From: Pelodera strongyloides
Taxonomy: Eukaryota; Nematoda; Chromadorea; Rhabditida; Rhabditidae
Reading direction: 5' to 3'
Length of the DNA stretch: 64,000 bases
Assembly (NCBI GenBank): GCA_036852015.1
Contig: JAANDG010000166.1
Span: forward strand, 62,001-126,000
Of this stretch, positions 33,408 through 46,200 are shown piece by piece. Below the pieces are notes generated by a model. It had not been told where the DNA came from. It worked only from the letters and a program-made list of their open reading frames with translations, and searched no databases. Made by a program: the position numbers and the translations under genes. How positions within the stretch are numbered: position 1 is the first letter of the stretch; the number at the start of each line of letters is the position of its first letter.

Positions 33408-33970
33408 TGTGGATTTATCTGCAAATGTCAGTAATTAAATGTTTATCGACAATTAGTTACACGCACAAATATTGACAAGTAACTGAATATGATGTTTGAA
33501 ACAAGGAACAAGGACATAAGACGGCGCGTCGATACTATATGATGAAACCTTTCATAGCAAACGGTAGAGGACATATAAAGTAAGATTTTAGAAAAATTCT
33601 ATGTTCGTCAATAAGTTTTGCTCTTGTAAGGCGTTGTCCAATGGTGGAATATGTTTCAGCTAAATATCCGCCTATTTTATACTGTCTATTGGGCGGTTCA
33701 ATGGTCCACAATGATGTCAGAGTTCTTTGTTTAGTGGGTCATATAAATGTTTGTACAGACGGCGATATTTATTAGTCTTTTGTCCCATCGTTTATTATAA
33801 TTTGCAAGCCGGTTTCCAAAAACGTCCCCACGCAAATGATAAATGATGACTGTTTTGTTGATCTCGGCCCGGGCCTGAATCTGCGGGAAGAAGAGATTTG
33901 CATAATTTAAAATACCAAAAACACATATGTTGAAATATTTCCTGTCAGTGAGTATGCCTGTATCCTTTAA

Positions 33971-34144
33971 AGCGAAATACCGGCCGGTTTTCAAAACACA
34001 TCGAGTACACCAGCTTTCTGACGCAGCTTATGCAAATGAACATAAATTGGAATAAAAAATTGAGCTAAATTCGAGTAACTTAGCATAAATACGTAAGTAT
34101 TAAATTACCCGCTATGCGTTTCAAAAACTGGCCGTTATTTCGCT
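33971..34144. mobile_element. MITE, TTAA-flanked AGCGAAATACC family
   Basis: AGCGAAATACCGGCCGG to GGCCGTTATTTCGCT, TTAA on both sides; family interior inverted relative to the 17861 copy. Confidence 0.85.
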
Positions 34145-34221
34145 TTAAGTAAGCTCGGCTAAAAGGCTGATGCCACCAAAAAACCACAGTGTATGGATCT
34201 CTAATTCGTTGGATTTTTTAA

Positions 34222-34396
34222 AGCGAAATACCAGCCGGTTTTTGAAACGTATCTCAAATATCAGCATTCTTATGCAGTTATGCTAAAAGGGGTCTACTAT
34301 GGTCTATTTTTCATTCAAATTTATGATCATTTGCATATGAAAGATAGGAAAGCAGGGAGTACTCGATGCGTTTCAAAAACCGGCCGGTATTTCGCT
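34222..34396. mobile_element. MITE, TTAA-flanked AGCGAAATACC family
   Basis: AGCGAAATACCAGCCGG to CCGGCCGGTATTTCGCT, TTAA on both sides. Only 77 bp from the previous copy. Confidence 0.85.
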
Positions 34397-37300
34397 TTAA
34401 ACAAAAGGTGCCGACCCATTTCTAGGAAGGGTATAGATTCGAAAAGTGCACTGAAAATCAACACTTTATCTTTATGATCATCTTTATCAGTTTGACAAAT
34501 ACGAGTAGGGACTCCGTGAACCAAGAATAAAAAGGAAACACAGGATGTGTTGTAATATTTTAACTCGCGGCTTTTTATTCGTTTCATCGCCTTTTATAAG
34601 TCATTGGGTCATTATACAGTCGATTTGCATAATTAGGTATATAATATTCTATTATTTACTGGATGAAATGCTACATAGAATATCAATAAAGCATTACATA
34701 AGTTGCCACATTTTGCAGAAATGCAACCTACTTTAGTGCAAAGTCAGCAATATACCAACAAAGTATTGTTGTTGTGTTTGGCAGCCACAACGCGAAAGTC
34801 ACCTCACCCAGTCATCAAAGTCTCTCGCCAGGTTTTCGCGAGCGCATTGAATATTCTTTCGCTAACGCCTAGCGAAGATGGGCGATGTCGTCGAGCATCT
34901 TGTTTCTGGTCGCATTTTCGTTCGGTAGTCGCGCCATGATGGCGCCACGCGAGCTTTCACCGCAGGTTTTCGCTGCGGCGAACCACCAACGTTTAGTCAA
35001 TGTACTTATCTAACCTTGAGTATATGTGCTTCTTTCAAGGAAGCGAGTATTTGAACACTTGTATCTTTACTACGGTCAAGGCTCTGTCTGAACAAGATGT
35101 ACCTTCTAAACCATGTACCACGTCTACTACTCTACCACAACTTGGCAGAAAAATTCAACTCCATATCTAATCATGTCTGATAGCGAATTCCTATGATTGT
35201 AAATGGTGTTCTTGATATCCTAATATTCCTTATTGATACATCCGCTGTGCACCATTTTCCTGATATTATCTCCGCCTTACATCTCTGTCTCCCTGTGGGG
35301 AAGGGTATGCGGTTGATTCGGGATTGGTGGCTCTCTCCCTACCCTGACAGCTACCAATAATAGCCAAAGACAGATGACAACTGTACGATTTTTATTGAAG
35401 ATTAATTTTTGATTCAGGTATAAGTTAGGAGAATTTTAGTTTTACAATAGGATGTGATATTAGAGCCATACCTGTTCAAATGCTTACTTAGAAAGCAAGT
35501 TTTAACAACCACACTTCTTGTTTTATTGTAAGCTAGTTCTTGGCTCTTGATTTTTTTTTATTATATTATATGGCATTTATCTAGCGACATCTTCACTAGA
35601 CTCTTATGCCTACCAACTGAGAAAGATAACTGATTGGGAAAGGGTTTTCGATATTTTGAATTGGTTTATAAAGTTAACACAAAGCAAATGCTACCACAGC
35701 ACAGATTGCTTGCTGCATTGCTTATTATGTTCTAAATGAAACATAGTGTTATAGTCAATTTGAAATTGAGAGTTTCGCTGTATTTTATATCCTTTATAGT
35801 AACCCTCGCCTACTATTTTTGTTTATTTTTTTCTATCCAAGTAATTCACCGTTCTCTTTGGCATCTTTAGTTTAGTGTGTCTTTAGGCTAACTAGTTAGT
35901 CATATAAATACTTTTCTGGTTTTTTTATCGCATATTTTAATCCCAATAAAAGCGAAAGTGTTTTTATCTATATAGACTATCAAACATAAGTAAAAGCGAA
36001 ATATCCTGTTTTCTGTTCATTCTTGTTTTTTTTGGACACCCTTTTCTTTTTATTGTTCGTTCTTAGTTATATTATTCTATTCTATTCAAGGGTAGGATAA
36101 AGCTAACAAGTAATCAGTCTCCGGTGTATATCAAAACTACATTGATAGATAGCTTTATAGTCCTTCGACACAGCTCTTACAACTTCTCCATGCATACACT
36201 ATTACATGTTCCTTTTCATACATTGATTTTCACTAGGCTCGATACTCTGGATTTTTCTAGCCTAGTTACATTTATTGTTATTTATGGTGAGCACGTCTTG
36301 AATACCTCCGCTACATATGCAAGCTGTGCGGCCAGTTTTCTTGTGAAACATTAAAATCACAGTAAAGAATAACTATAACTTGCCCACGCTGTCAACTTCC
36401 GATGCAACTTGTAACCAACTAAATGAGTACCATTCAGTACTTTCAGATGTACTACGGTGCCGGCGGGCATTTGCGCGCCGAATCACCGCCGCGCAGGAGC
36501 GGTCAAGGGATACGGATACAACGACGGTCCTCCAACGCTGACGCTCCGGTTAGTTCTGAGCAAAAGCACAGCTCGTGATTTATTGAAAAACTTGTTTACC
36601 TTTAGTTTCGTCCTTGGATTTTGTATAGCACGCTTATTCAGTGAGGTGTCCATCTCTACACATTAAATCCATCGGAACAAAAAGTATGACTTGTTGTGTG
36701 AACTAGAGGCATTTTATGAGTTCGCACCATAAAACCATTTCGTGTGCCAGGAGGGCGCCATGGGTGCGCGAGTTTGCCGCTCGCGCACTCGTGACGCCGA
36801 TCTCTAGCCCACTCGGAGCCAGTGGGCTGCGCACTGGTTTCTCTGGTTATTATTTAGTAAAACGCACTATTTTTCCTGCACTAATGTTCGATCCTGAGTA
36901 ATTTAATACCTGATTGGCCGATATTTTAAACCAGTCGTCAGTTTTCTATCCATCTCTCTGTCTCCCCTTCTCTCTTCTCATAGTTCCATTAGAACCTAAA
37001 TCTTTCTCCTGTTTTATCGTCTAATGTCTCTCATTTTGTGTACTATTTCTATCAACTTTCTCTGGCCTACTTCTCCTCTGACCTCCTTTATCAGCGCACT
37101 CTCTCCGGCTAAATCCCGAAGCTATAATTGTGCTCAAAAAACGATAGTTTCAAAAAATTCATTTATCCATGATCATCCGCTGAAACTTCCCGGAGCCAAG
37201 TTCCTAACATATTGATTACCTGTACTGTATCTATTCTGACTAATCAATAAATAGATAATGGTCCGAGTTTATAAGGTCTACGATACTCATACTGCAGTTT

Positions 37301-37687
37301 TGCCCCCATCGTCAAGACCTCCTACTATTCCTACAGTCAGATCACTACGGGTACTAAAGGTATTTATTTGTTGTACAATAACTCTTTGTTCCCTAAAAAA
37401 GTATTTAAAGGAAATGTTGAAAGCCAAAGGAATAAAAAAGGGAATTCATAATTTTAGTTTTTATTCGTGGTTCCTTTCTTATAGACACCTATATATGTCT
37501 TGACTGATTTCTCGCCTTACTTATTGCTTGCTATAAATAAAGTATGACTTTGTTTAAAGTATGATATTTGTACTGCTATCTATTTCATCAGCAATTTCAA
37601 AGCAATGAAGTTATCTAAATGAGTTGTGAAGAAATCTTTTTTCACAAATTACGATTCGAACAATTTTCAAAAATTGTTCAAAATGTA
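34397..37687. other. Intergenic, no gene seen
   Basis: No ORF here has a recognisable domain or a supported exon chain. 34790-34990 and 36455-36545 are locally GC-rich (GCGAGCGC, GGCGCC); whether these are promoters or old repeats cannot be told. Confidence 0.4.
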
Positions 37688-37760
37688 CGACCGCGGTAGG
37701 GATCGAACCTACAATCTTCTGCTCCGTAGGCAGACGCGTTATCCATTGCGCCACGCGGCC
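37688..37760 (-). tRNA. tRNA-Arg (anticodon ACG)
   Basis: A 73-nt cloverleaf on the minus strand. The acceptor GGCCGCG pairs with CGCGGTC (one G-U), the D arm holds GGCGCAATGGATAACG, and the anticodon stem TCTGC/GCAGA closes the loop CTACGGA with ACG at 34-36. The T arm is TGTAG/CTACC-like around GTTCGAT and the discriminator is G. No intron, and CCA is not encoded. The A and B boxes are intact, so it is probably functional. Its 3' end matches the primer-binding site at 19877-19896. Confidence 0.93.
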
Positions 37761-38361
37761 ATGTTCTTATCGCAAGTCATAGCAGCCGGTATGTCCGCCA
37801 TTGAGTTAGCACATACTACTTCCGATATATTTCGTACCAGACGGCTATCGCCGCCTGATTGTGAGGCTTTCAATGTTGCACAGGCAATACTTTAAAAAAA
37901 GTGTGCGTAGGTATATGAAACGTCGGAAACGTACTGTCAGTAATTAATGTAACGAAACTCATTTCGTTTATTTTGGTTTGCGAAATGTTTACTGCTTATA
38001 CCAAATCCTTGAAACGTAGTACATATGGATTTCGTTGCGGATTCTGTGACAAACATCTAAACTCTTCTCCTTTAGATTATTTAAAGCGAATATGTAGGCA
38101 CTCAAAATGAGCAAAAAAAAGCGTAACTAGCGTTTCCATACCAGACGTTAATTTAAATAGGCGACTGAATATGTAAATACGAAATTGAAATGCGCTGCAT
38201 CTTGAATCTTGCTATTTGCCGATTTAAACTGAAATTTATTCAATCGGACCCAAATTTATGCAAGGGTTCCGAATTAGCGTTTACTATGGAAAAGGCGAGC
38301 TTTGTAATTGATTTTCTTTTACGTGGGTAATTGAAGACAACTTTTGTTATTGTTTCCTTAA

Positions 38362-38774
38362 AGGATCACAGTCACTTCAAATTCGCCTTTTTACTTCAAT
38401 TATCCATAAACATGAAAAAGCACCTAGAAAAATACCATTCCGGTGTCAATTTACTGAAAAATTAACCCAGGGAAAGAAATCCCCTCGGTTGCGTTCTAAT
38501 TACGTACAGTATGACAACGACAACTGAGACAGCAGAGCAGACACTTTCCCTCTTCCCCGGTTTTTCTTTGTTTTGTCATCATTGGCAACCGGCCAAGTCC
38601 CACTGCGATTTAGAAAACACCCCATCTTGTCTAAAATCAAAAGTCAACCGAAGGGGTTTCTTTCCCTGTGATAAATGTTCCGTAAATCGGTATTGGAAAG
38701 GTATTTTTCTAGGTATCTTTTTATATTTATTGATAAGTGAAGTAAAAATGCGAAATTGAAGTGACTGCGATTCT
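38362..38774. mobile_element. 413-bp TTAA-flanked foldback element, AGGATCACAG ends
   Basis: AGGATCACAGTCACTTCAA at the left, TTGAAGTGACTGCGATTCT at the right, TTAA on both sides. The arms of about 140 bp include GGGAAAGAAATCCCC/GGGGTTTCTTTCCC. No transposase. Confidence 0.75.
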
Positions 38775-39198
38775 TTAATGGGCAACACGCATTCTATTAA
38801 TACAGCTTAACTTCAAAAAGGGCCTACATATTCCCTTTAAGATAATCAGTTGTCTGTTGGGATACTCCTACAATAACTCAGGGTTACCCCAACACATCTT
38901 TGCGCAATCTTATAAATTATAAAGTTGAGTTTGTCACACAACACATGGTGTTTGTTACATATTTAACGTATATTATTGATCTACCTTACCTTATCACCAT
39001 GTCTCTAAAATGGCTCAGCCTCATCTCATTGATAATCATATACAATAGTGATAACGATCTGATTAAATGTCAATTTAGCATGTCTATCAGGTGTCAATTG
39101 CACTTTGGAAACGTTTGCCCCAGATAAGTGAATTCCGGGGGTATGAATCCGAACGGATATACCAGATTTGAATGCTGATAATGAACAGATATAATATC

Positions 39199-39200
<2 letters not shown>

Positions 39201-39240
<40 letters not shown>

Positions 39241-39258
39241 TTCTCTCTTTCTCTATCT
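39201..39258 (+). repeat. CT microsatellite
   Basis: TC dinucleotides with a few TTTC interruptions. Confidence 0.95.
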
Positions 39259-39304
39259 CTGAATGATACAATTGGTGTCCTCAGGCTCGCAACCTAGATT
39301 TCAG

Positions 39305-39412
39305 TCCAAATCAGAACTTTCTATCCCCAAGAGATATACAAAATGAAATATTATCGAGGGAACTAGACTATTCAACAATTTCGTCTTACGATTTCCGGTC
39401 GGAAGAAAGGCG
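39305..39412 (+). other. Possible 5' exon of the patched-related gene
   Basis: Open for 35 codons between GATTTCAG and GTAACT (phase 2 in, phase 2 out), coding a polar Ser/Glu/Arg-rich stretch (LSPRDIQNEILSREL) like the disordered N-terminus downstream. To join exon 40276 (phase 0) another exon would be needed; 39668-39718 would fit the phase but has a weak donor. Confidence 0.3.
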
Positions 39413-39894
39413 GTAACTAATGACATGTGGTTTGTGCACATGTAACGATGTAAGGCGTAACATGCAAATTTCAAATATTATGTCTCCTTCTGTGTATTTA
39501 CGGCACATAATGGAACATAGTGCAAGGAAGTGCAATTATCCAGCGTACATTGCACAACCTCGTGTCCTACCCCTTTAAACTCGATTTAGAGCTTTTGATC
39601 GATAGTCAGCCATTTTTAGAGCTATCAGCTATTTTTTGTTTTGTATTTATCGGCAATCGTTAACAGTAAAGCTGCAGCGGTACAATACAAGTGTCTGTCC
39701 GATTACCACTGGGTCAGGGTCGTATACCACCCCCACCACCTCCTCTATCACTGCACTGGCCCGTCACTCACGCGGTCGAAGTTTCTCCTATCAATGTGCT
39801 ATCTCTCTAAGTCTGATCAAAATATTTATGATCACTTTAACATAGAGACTGAAAAGGCTGAAATAGATCTCAAAATATTTGGAATACACTTTAA

Positions 39895-40069
39895 AGCGAA
39901 ACATCAGTCGGTTTTTGAAACACATCGAGAACACCAGCATTCTTATGCAGCCTATGCAAATGACAATAAATTAGAATAAAAATTGAGCTAAATTCGAGAA
40001 AATTTGCATAATACTTATGAGTTCACTTGTCCACGATGGGTTTCAAAAACCGGCCGGCACCGATTCGCT
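39895..40069. mobile_element. MITE, AGCGAAAT family
   Basis: AGCGAAACATCAGTCGG to CCGGCCGGCACCGATTCGCT with family interior. TTAA at the left, CTAA at the right. Confidence 0.8.
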
Positions 40070-40275
40070 CTAAAATCGAATTTCCGAATATCGTAAACGG
40101 CAATGGGAAGACGCGTCTCAATTGGGAGAGCAAAGCAATTGACCAGAATCACTTAAACTAGTGAATGCTTCCAGCTGAAACAATTACGCATTTTGTAAAT
40201 AAACATTGTATGCAATAAGGGTAAATAAACACCAAAACTAGAAACTATAAACCTATTTTTACTTGCCCATTTTAG

Positions 40276-43200
40276 GAGAGCATCCCTCCAGTGAAACCAC
40301 CAAGTGTATGTGGGGATCAAAGTCGTTTTCAATCATTGAGCAGGAGTAACAGAGGAGATGACGAGCAGAACCAGGTGAGCACCGAGTTAACGCTATCGAT
40401 GGTGTAATGCCCAAAATTGGTGTGCCAGTGTTTCGCCAGATGAACACCATAGATTCGCGAACGAATATTCGCCGTGTTCTCCGAAGAACAGTTACATCCC
40501 AGTCATCGAGTCACCAATAAAATCACAAATTGTAATTTTTTTCAGTCAACCTCTTCTAGTGGTAACCAAGAGGTGCTACGAACAAAACCTCTGGAGACAC
40601 AAACGCACAAGATTGACTTTCCTTTGAATGGTAAACATTTTGTACTGTATTTTGTATACTGATACCGTCTTTGAACAATAAACTGTAGCTCACAAGTAGC
40701 TTCAAGCGATTAAGATAATTTACGGAAAGAGGGTACACCTATCCGCTCTCAGAACCTATATAATATTCGAGCAGTCTTAATACATCCATATTCAATGAGA
40801 CCTAGATTAACTGGTCATCTCGACTGTTCCGCTAGTCATTGCTGAGCCGTCTAGTCGTAGGCCAGTACTCGTCTGGTCTATAAAATATCGATCGAGGCCG
40901 AGTGTAGCCTGGTTAATTCTTTCAGATTCTCAAGAACACGTGACTCCTCCGCCGCAAATCCCCTCCAGACAGGAGTTCCGTGTTCATTCCCATCCGATGA
41001 CGTCACACTCCACGTCTTCAGGCAACGAACGCGTTGCGGCAAGCAACAGCTCCCGCAGTGACTACGGTAGTCGACGGGAGTTACAAATGGTGAGAGCTTG
41101 TAGTCGTTAGAAGTGGAGGCTATGGTACTAGTCTAGTTGTACTGTGCAGCGTCAATGGTCTATAGGTAGGAACTTTTGTTATTGGCTTCAAACAACAACA
41201 CTCTAAACTAGTCCTTATATGCTTTCAGGAAAGTCACGCGGACACTGGTAATGATGAGGTGCAGGAAACCCGAGCAAGTTACGTTGAGGTTAGTAATCGT
41301 TAAAAGATGTAGATTCTATATTAATCATTAATCATAGTAGCACCAGCTTGATATAATCACAGTACCACAATTCTCTCATGGTAGCGTCAAGCAAGTTTCT
41401 CCCTTCAGGAACCACCTTCCCATGAAAACACCCTCCGCAGAGGAAAGAGTAGCAATGCCCTTGTGAGGAGGGTCACCAATGAGATGGCTCTTGCTCACTA
41501 CGTACACAAGGTCGAGATTAACCAGGAGGGAGGACCAGGTATGGGGATAATTGAAAAGATAGCGATAATCATATCAACACCGATAACAGCTCGGCTACAG
41601 TAGTAAGCTAGTAACTGTTAGTAACTTACGACCCTCAATTATTTCTATGAAATAAAACAAGTGTGCTGTCAGGCATTCACTTAAAACCTAATGACTTGCA
41701 TATAGGAATTTTAATAACTTTTATACTTTTTACGAATATAAAATATAACACTTTCCAATTCAGGTCACTCGTCTGGCGTCTACCGTTGTAATCGTTGGCC
41801 AGAGCTGGGCATGAGACGCCTATTTTGGCATCTGGGAAAGTCGGTGGCCAATCATAACACTCTGTTTACGGTATGTGAAATTTGGCAATAAACGTATTCG
41901 TTTATATCTGGAGTTTTGTCTAATTACGGCACTGAAAATTTCCATATTTGTGATTTTATTAAAGTCGGATTTAAACTTTTTTTATAGGAAAATACGGTAG
42001 AGTAAGCCATCGATTTTTTGCTTATGCATCTGAACTTGAACTACAGCATATTGATCACAGTTATCTGTACGATTTAGTCACACCGAGCATATAATGCTAC
42101 AGTATCTATTATCTATACACCTTTACAGTCTAATCCATGATTATAATCTACCGTATTCCAGTTCATTCCCCTATTTTTCGTCTCACTCTGCGTGGTGGGA
42201 CCCATTCTCTACAGAGACCAACTTCGTCTAACACTGCCTTTCCACACATTGATACCGCTGACTAACGTCGATGTAAGTTTGGGAACTTTAATAATAATGT
42301 TCATTACTTGATAAGTCAACGTTCATACTGGTAAAGTTCTAGAACCTAGAACAGCCTCACTTATGGGTCCAAATCGTTGGCGTCAGTAAAACGAGGACCG
42401 CTTAACTCATAACTTGGCCTCCTATCCATCGAGATCAAGAAAATTGTTAACCTCAGTTATGAAAAAAAAAATTTCAAATCTGGGCCTGTTCACCTTTGAG
42501 TGGACGTTATTCGAATGTTTCAAGTTTCATTTATTTTCTCTTACAGGTAACCTCATCTGGTGTCGGCATCCGACGTCCCGTCGTGCCACAATTCAACCAA
42601 ACAAATCCCACTTACGCAGCCATGGACAGGATGAACCATCATAACTATGCCGTACTTATGAGGACAAGGTAAGGACACCTTTTGGTTCAGTAGTTCAGTT
42701 CTGTCATCGAAAAGACTTGGCTTGTTTACGGCAACGATTTGGGGTAACCCGGAATCCGGTGTGGCGAGCAACCCTGACAATTAGATTATCGGTGCTAGTT
42801 AGTTCTCAGGTTCTAGTCCTAGCCTAAGCCGCTGGTAGCATTACTCTCCTCAATCAAGTGAATTGCTAGTTTTCTAGTTACACCGCTTTACTGGTTTCAT
42901 CCAATGTAACACATCCCATTCTAATTTCATGTGAATTTAGTGACCCAAAGGACACCGTTCTACAGCAAGCGGTCATTATTGCGTATAGAGATTTGAAGGC
43001 AATGGTTCAGGCAATTGAACTCGAAGGAAAGACGGTAATACTTTCGGTATCTATCATATTAGTTTAACAAGAATTCTGATTCTGATTATGTGTTGTGCTT
43101 CGTGGGTCCTGCGTCCTTTTCCGTTCCAAGTTTCTCTCAAGTGGCCCTAAATAAGCGGAAGAAATAGCATTTATTTTCTCATTTAGCTGTTGTGCATTAT

Positions 43201-46200
43201 CATTTTTATCTTTGTATCCATCCGTATCAATTGTGACAGAGATCAGAAAAATTAAAAATTGTCGGATTACTTTAAATGGGAAGCTTCCGCTTTAAATTAT
43301 AATCAAATTATTAAGTGATGGGGGTGGATTAAAAAAGTAACTCTTCATGAAAATTGTATTGGCCATGATTCATTGCCTTCTCTAGCACTTCACAACCAAT
43401 TTGTTTTTCAACTGAAATTTCTATAAGTCTATAATGTGCTAAACGGATAAACGTTGATTTTTATTTTATTTTGAATGTCAGTGAGGCATACTGTAGCTAG
43501 CACCTACACGTTAAGATACGTTGTAATTTTGTATAATATAATTTAATCAATTGTGACCCTGCACCAATTTTCAGTGGAAGGAGATCTGCGGAGCGAATTG
43601 CGATACAAATTCTGCAATTATCGACAAAATTATCAAGAAGAGTGATCAGGTATGTAACGCTCCATATCTTTTCCCAAGCGCCATAGCCATATACCGCGCC
43701 AGAAGTGCGCCAACCGAGCGCGATGCCTTTCACGTACCAAGCGTTTTCTCTATGGTAGTAATCATACATATTTTAATAATAAACCTAATATCCATTTTAA
43801 CATTGCTTCAGATAGCACTGATGTATCCGGAAACGTACGTTGCTTTGTCGCAGGATGCCGGAAATCTTTCAAGGATCTACTTGGCTAATACTATCGGAGG
43901 TTAACATTTCTTATATTTCGTGAGAGAAAGAGAAAGAGAGAGAGAGGATGACAGACACACACAACAATGAGAAAATACAGAGAGACAAACATATAGAGGG
44001 GGAGAGACATAGAGAGATTAGGAGATGAGAGTTGTCGAGCACCCATATCATAATATGCTATATGTGTTTCAGGCGTCGAGCTCGACGTCGACGGCGCCGT
44101 GGCCTCCGCTCGCTCTTTTCTGGCGACTTTCCAGCTGAACAAAGGTCTCTCAAGGGAAGAGACAAACGAGTGGGAACATGGATTTGTTGATAAGGTAGGA
44201 AATACTTGAAAAGTTTTGACAATGTATATCTCTATTAGCGATTTCTCACGCGTGTTTTTTGCCACACGCGCGGTACGTACCATGCCGGTATGCGATAAGC
44301 CTGCTGCGCGGTTCCAGAGCGTATTCCTAGATTTGAGAGCGTTGTATAATGTGACAGATATGTGAAATTCCCTTGACAATTGATGACATCACCGGACGCC
44401 CCTGTTTAGGTGTCTCTTGCCTCTTCCTCCTCCGTGGACTCTCCTCTACAGTACTTCCGATGGTCATTCGCTGATTTTGCTGATACAGTACTCGAAGCTC
44501 TGAGAAGGTGAGCAAAAAATCAAATTCCGTGTTATCGTAAAATATACGTGAAAAATCACGTGTGAGCTCAGGCACCGTAATGTATATGGGGATTTCCAAG
44601 GAAATTAAGCAAGCACATATCTGGTTGAAACTCCAGTATGTAGTGGTAGTGCTCGTTCGAATAGTTATTGATTTATTGATTGATTGAGAAGATTACCAAT
44701 CGATATATCAATAATATTCTCATTTCAGATGCCACGTACTCCTGGGAATCTCTGCCATTGTTCTCTGTTGTATTTGTTTCATCTCCTCCTTGGCTGGAAA
44801 TGCGTATCAGGTGATCATTTTATACATAATCTGTCTGTTTCCCCCTATTTTTTGTGAGTTGTGCGCACTGTGAACGCGCAATAAGCCCAAGGAAACGCTT
44901 TCTGCGCGCAATCTGGTTAGAAACTTCCCTTTAAAGGAGGAGGCTCACGAGAATGAAGTGCTCAAATAGTTTCCTTTTATCGAAGGATCATGGATTGATC
45001 TTCCACAAAACAAGCATTATAAGGTTCAGCGCTTTAGTTTGGAGGAATTAATTAATCTAAAGAACTCGAAGTCAAATAAAATAACCTATCGTATGCAAGG
45101 TAGACTTCAAAGCTAAACATGCAAATTTACAAGTCATTTTGCAAGCCAGCACAAAATTTGCATGCCCACTATGGAAATCAACTATTTTTTACGATCCAAA
45201 ATTTTGATAGAATTCATAGTTTTATATTGATTTGCTCCTTCCAATTAAAAGCGTTTTCTTTGTAAAGCATGTCTTTCGGAATTTAATACCATCATCTTTC
45301 GATAAAAGGAAACTATTTGAGCACTTCATTCTCGTGATCCTCCTCCTTTAAAGAAGAGAGTCACAACATAAACAGTTATTGTCAGCAACAGTTATACGTA
45401 TTTTTGTCGAGTCCCCGCTTTCCAAACTTTTTTTTTTGCAATCAACTGGATTACCCCCTTTTATTGATTATCTATGTTAGCATTGTCTATTTTATCAGTC
45501 TAGAAATATTCTGAATTCTGAGCTACGCCTCTGTATGGCAAAGTCGTAATTGTAAACCAAATGTTAATTGCATATCTTCCAGAGTAAACCACTCGTGGGC
45601 ATCGCTACTACAGTAGTTCTTCTACTGTCAGCTTTCGCAGCCCTCTGCGTCTCTGTAGCAGGATCTGGGACACTAAACCCCCTACTCTTCCCTGTTCTTT
45701 TCATCGTCGTTGGTACGGTTTTATCTTTGTGTCAACGGTTGGGAACGGGAAAAGAGGGTAAAATAGAAAACAGTGAGATTTATTTCCATTTCATATCTAG
45801 ATTTACTTTAAATGTACTGAGCGTAAGTTATCAAGTCTGAACATACGCTACATGATTTTACGTTTATATCCCTCACGCATACAAGGCTTTTAGTTTTACC
45901 ACATTACGTACAGTAGGTAGATATGAAGGGCAATTTTTTTTCTATAAGTTGGGTTATCTGACCAAAAATTAGTATTACCGCACAAGACGAAGCCTTAGTT
46001 GTTCTCCGTGAAACTCTCAGAGTTGACATTATTATTACTTCATTACTCTATTTTTATAACTTCGTGGGAGATAGACGCACAAAGTACAAGTTATGATAAT
46101 GATTTTTGTCTAATCTCATTTTCTGCTTTTAGGCTTGGCCCGTGAAAATGACATAGGTTAAACTCTCTCAGCATTCTTTATTTGCAACATATTCGACCAT

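Noticed and set aside
40474..40662. Start of the patched-related gene at the ATG near 40474
   Set aside because: An in-phase exon lies upstream (40276-40374) and TTTTTTCAG at 40537-40545 is a strong acceptor inside that frame.
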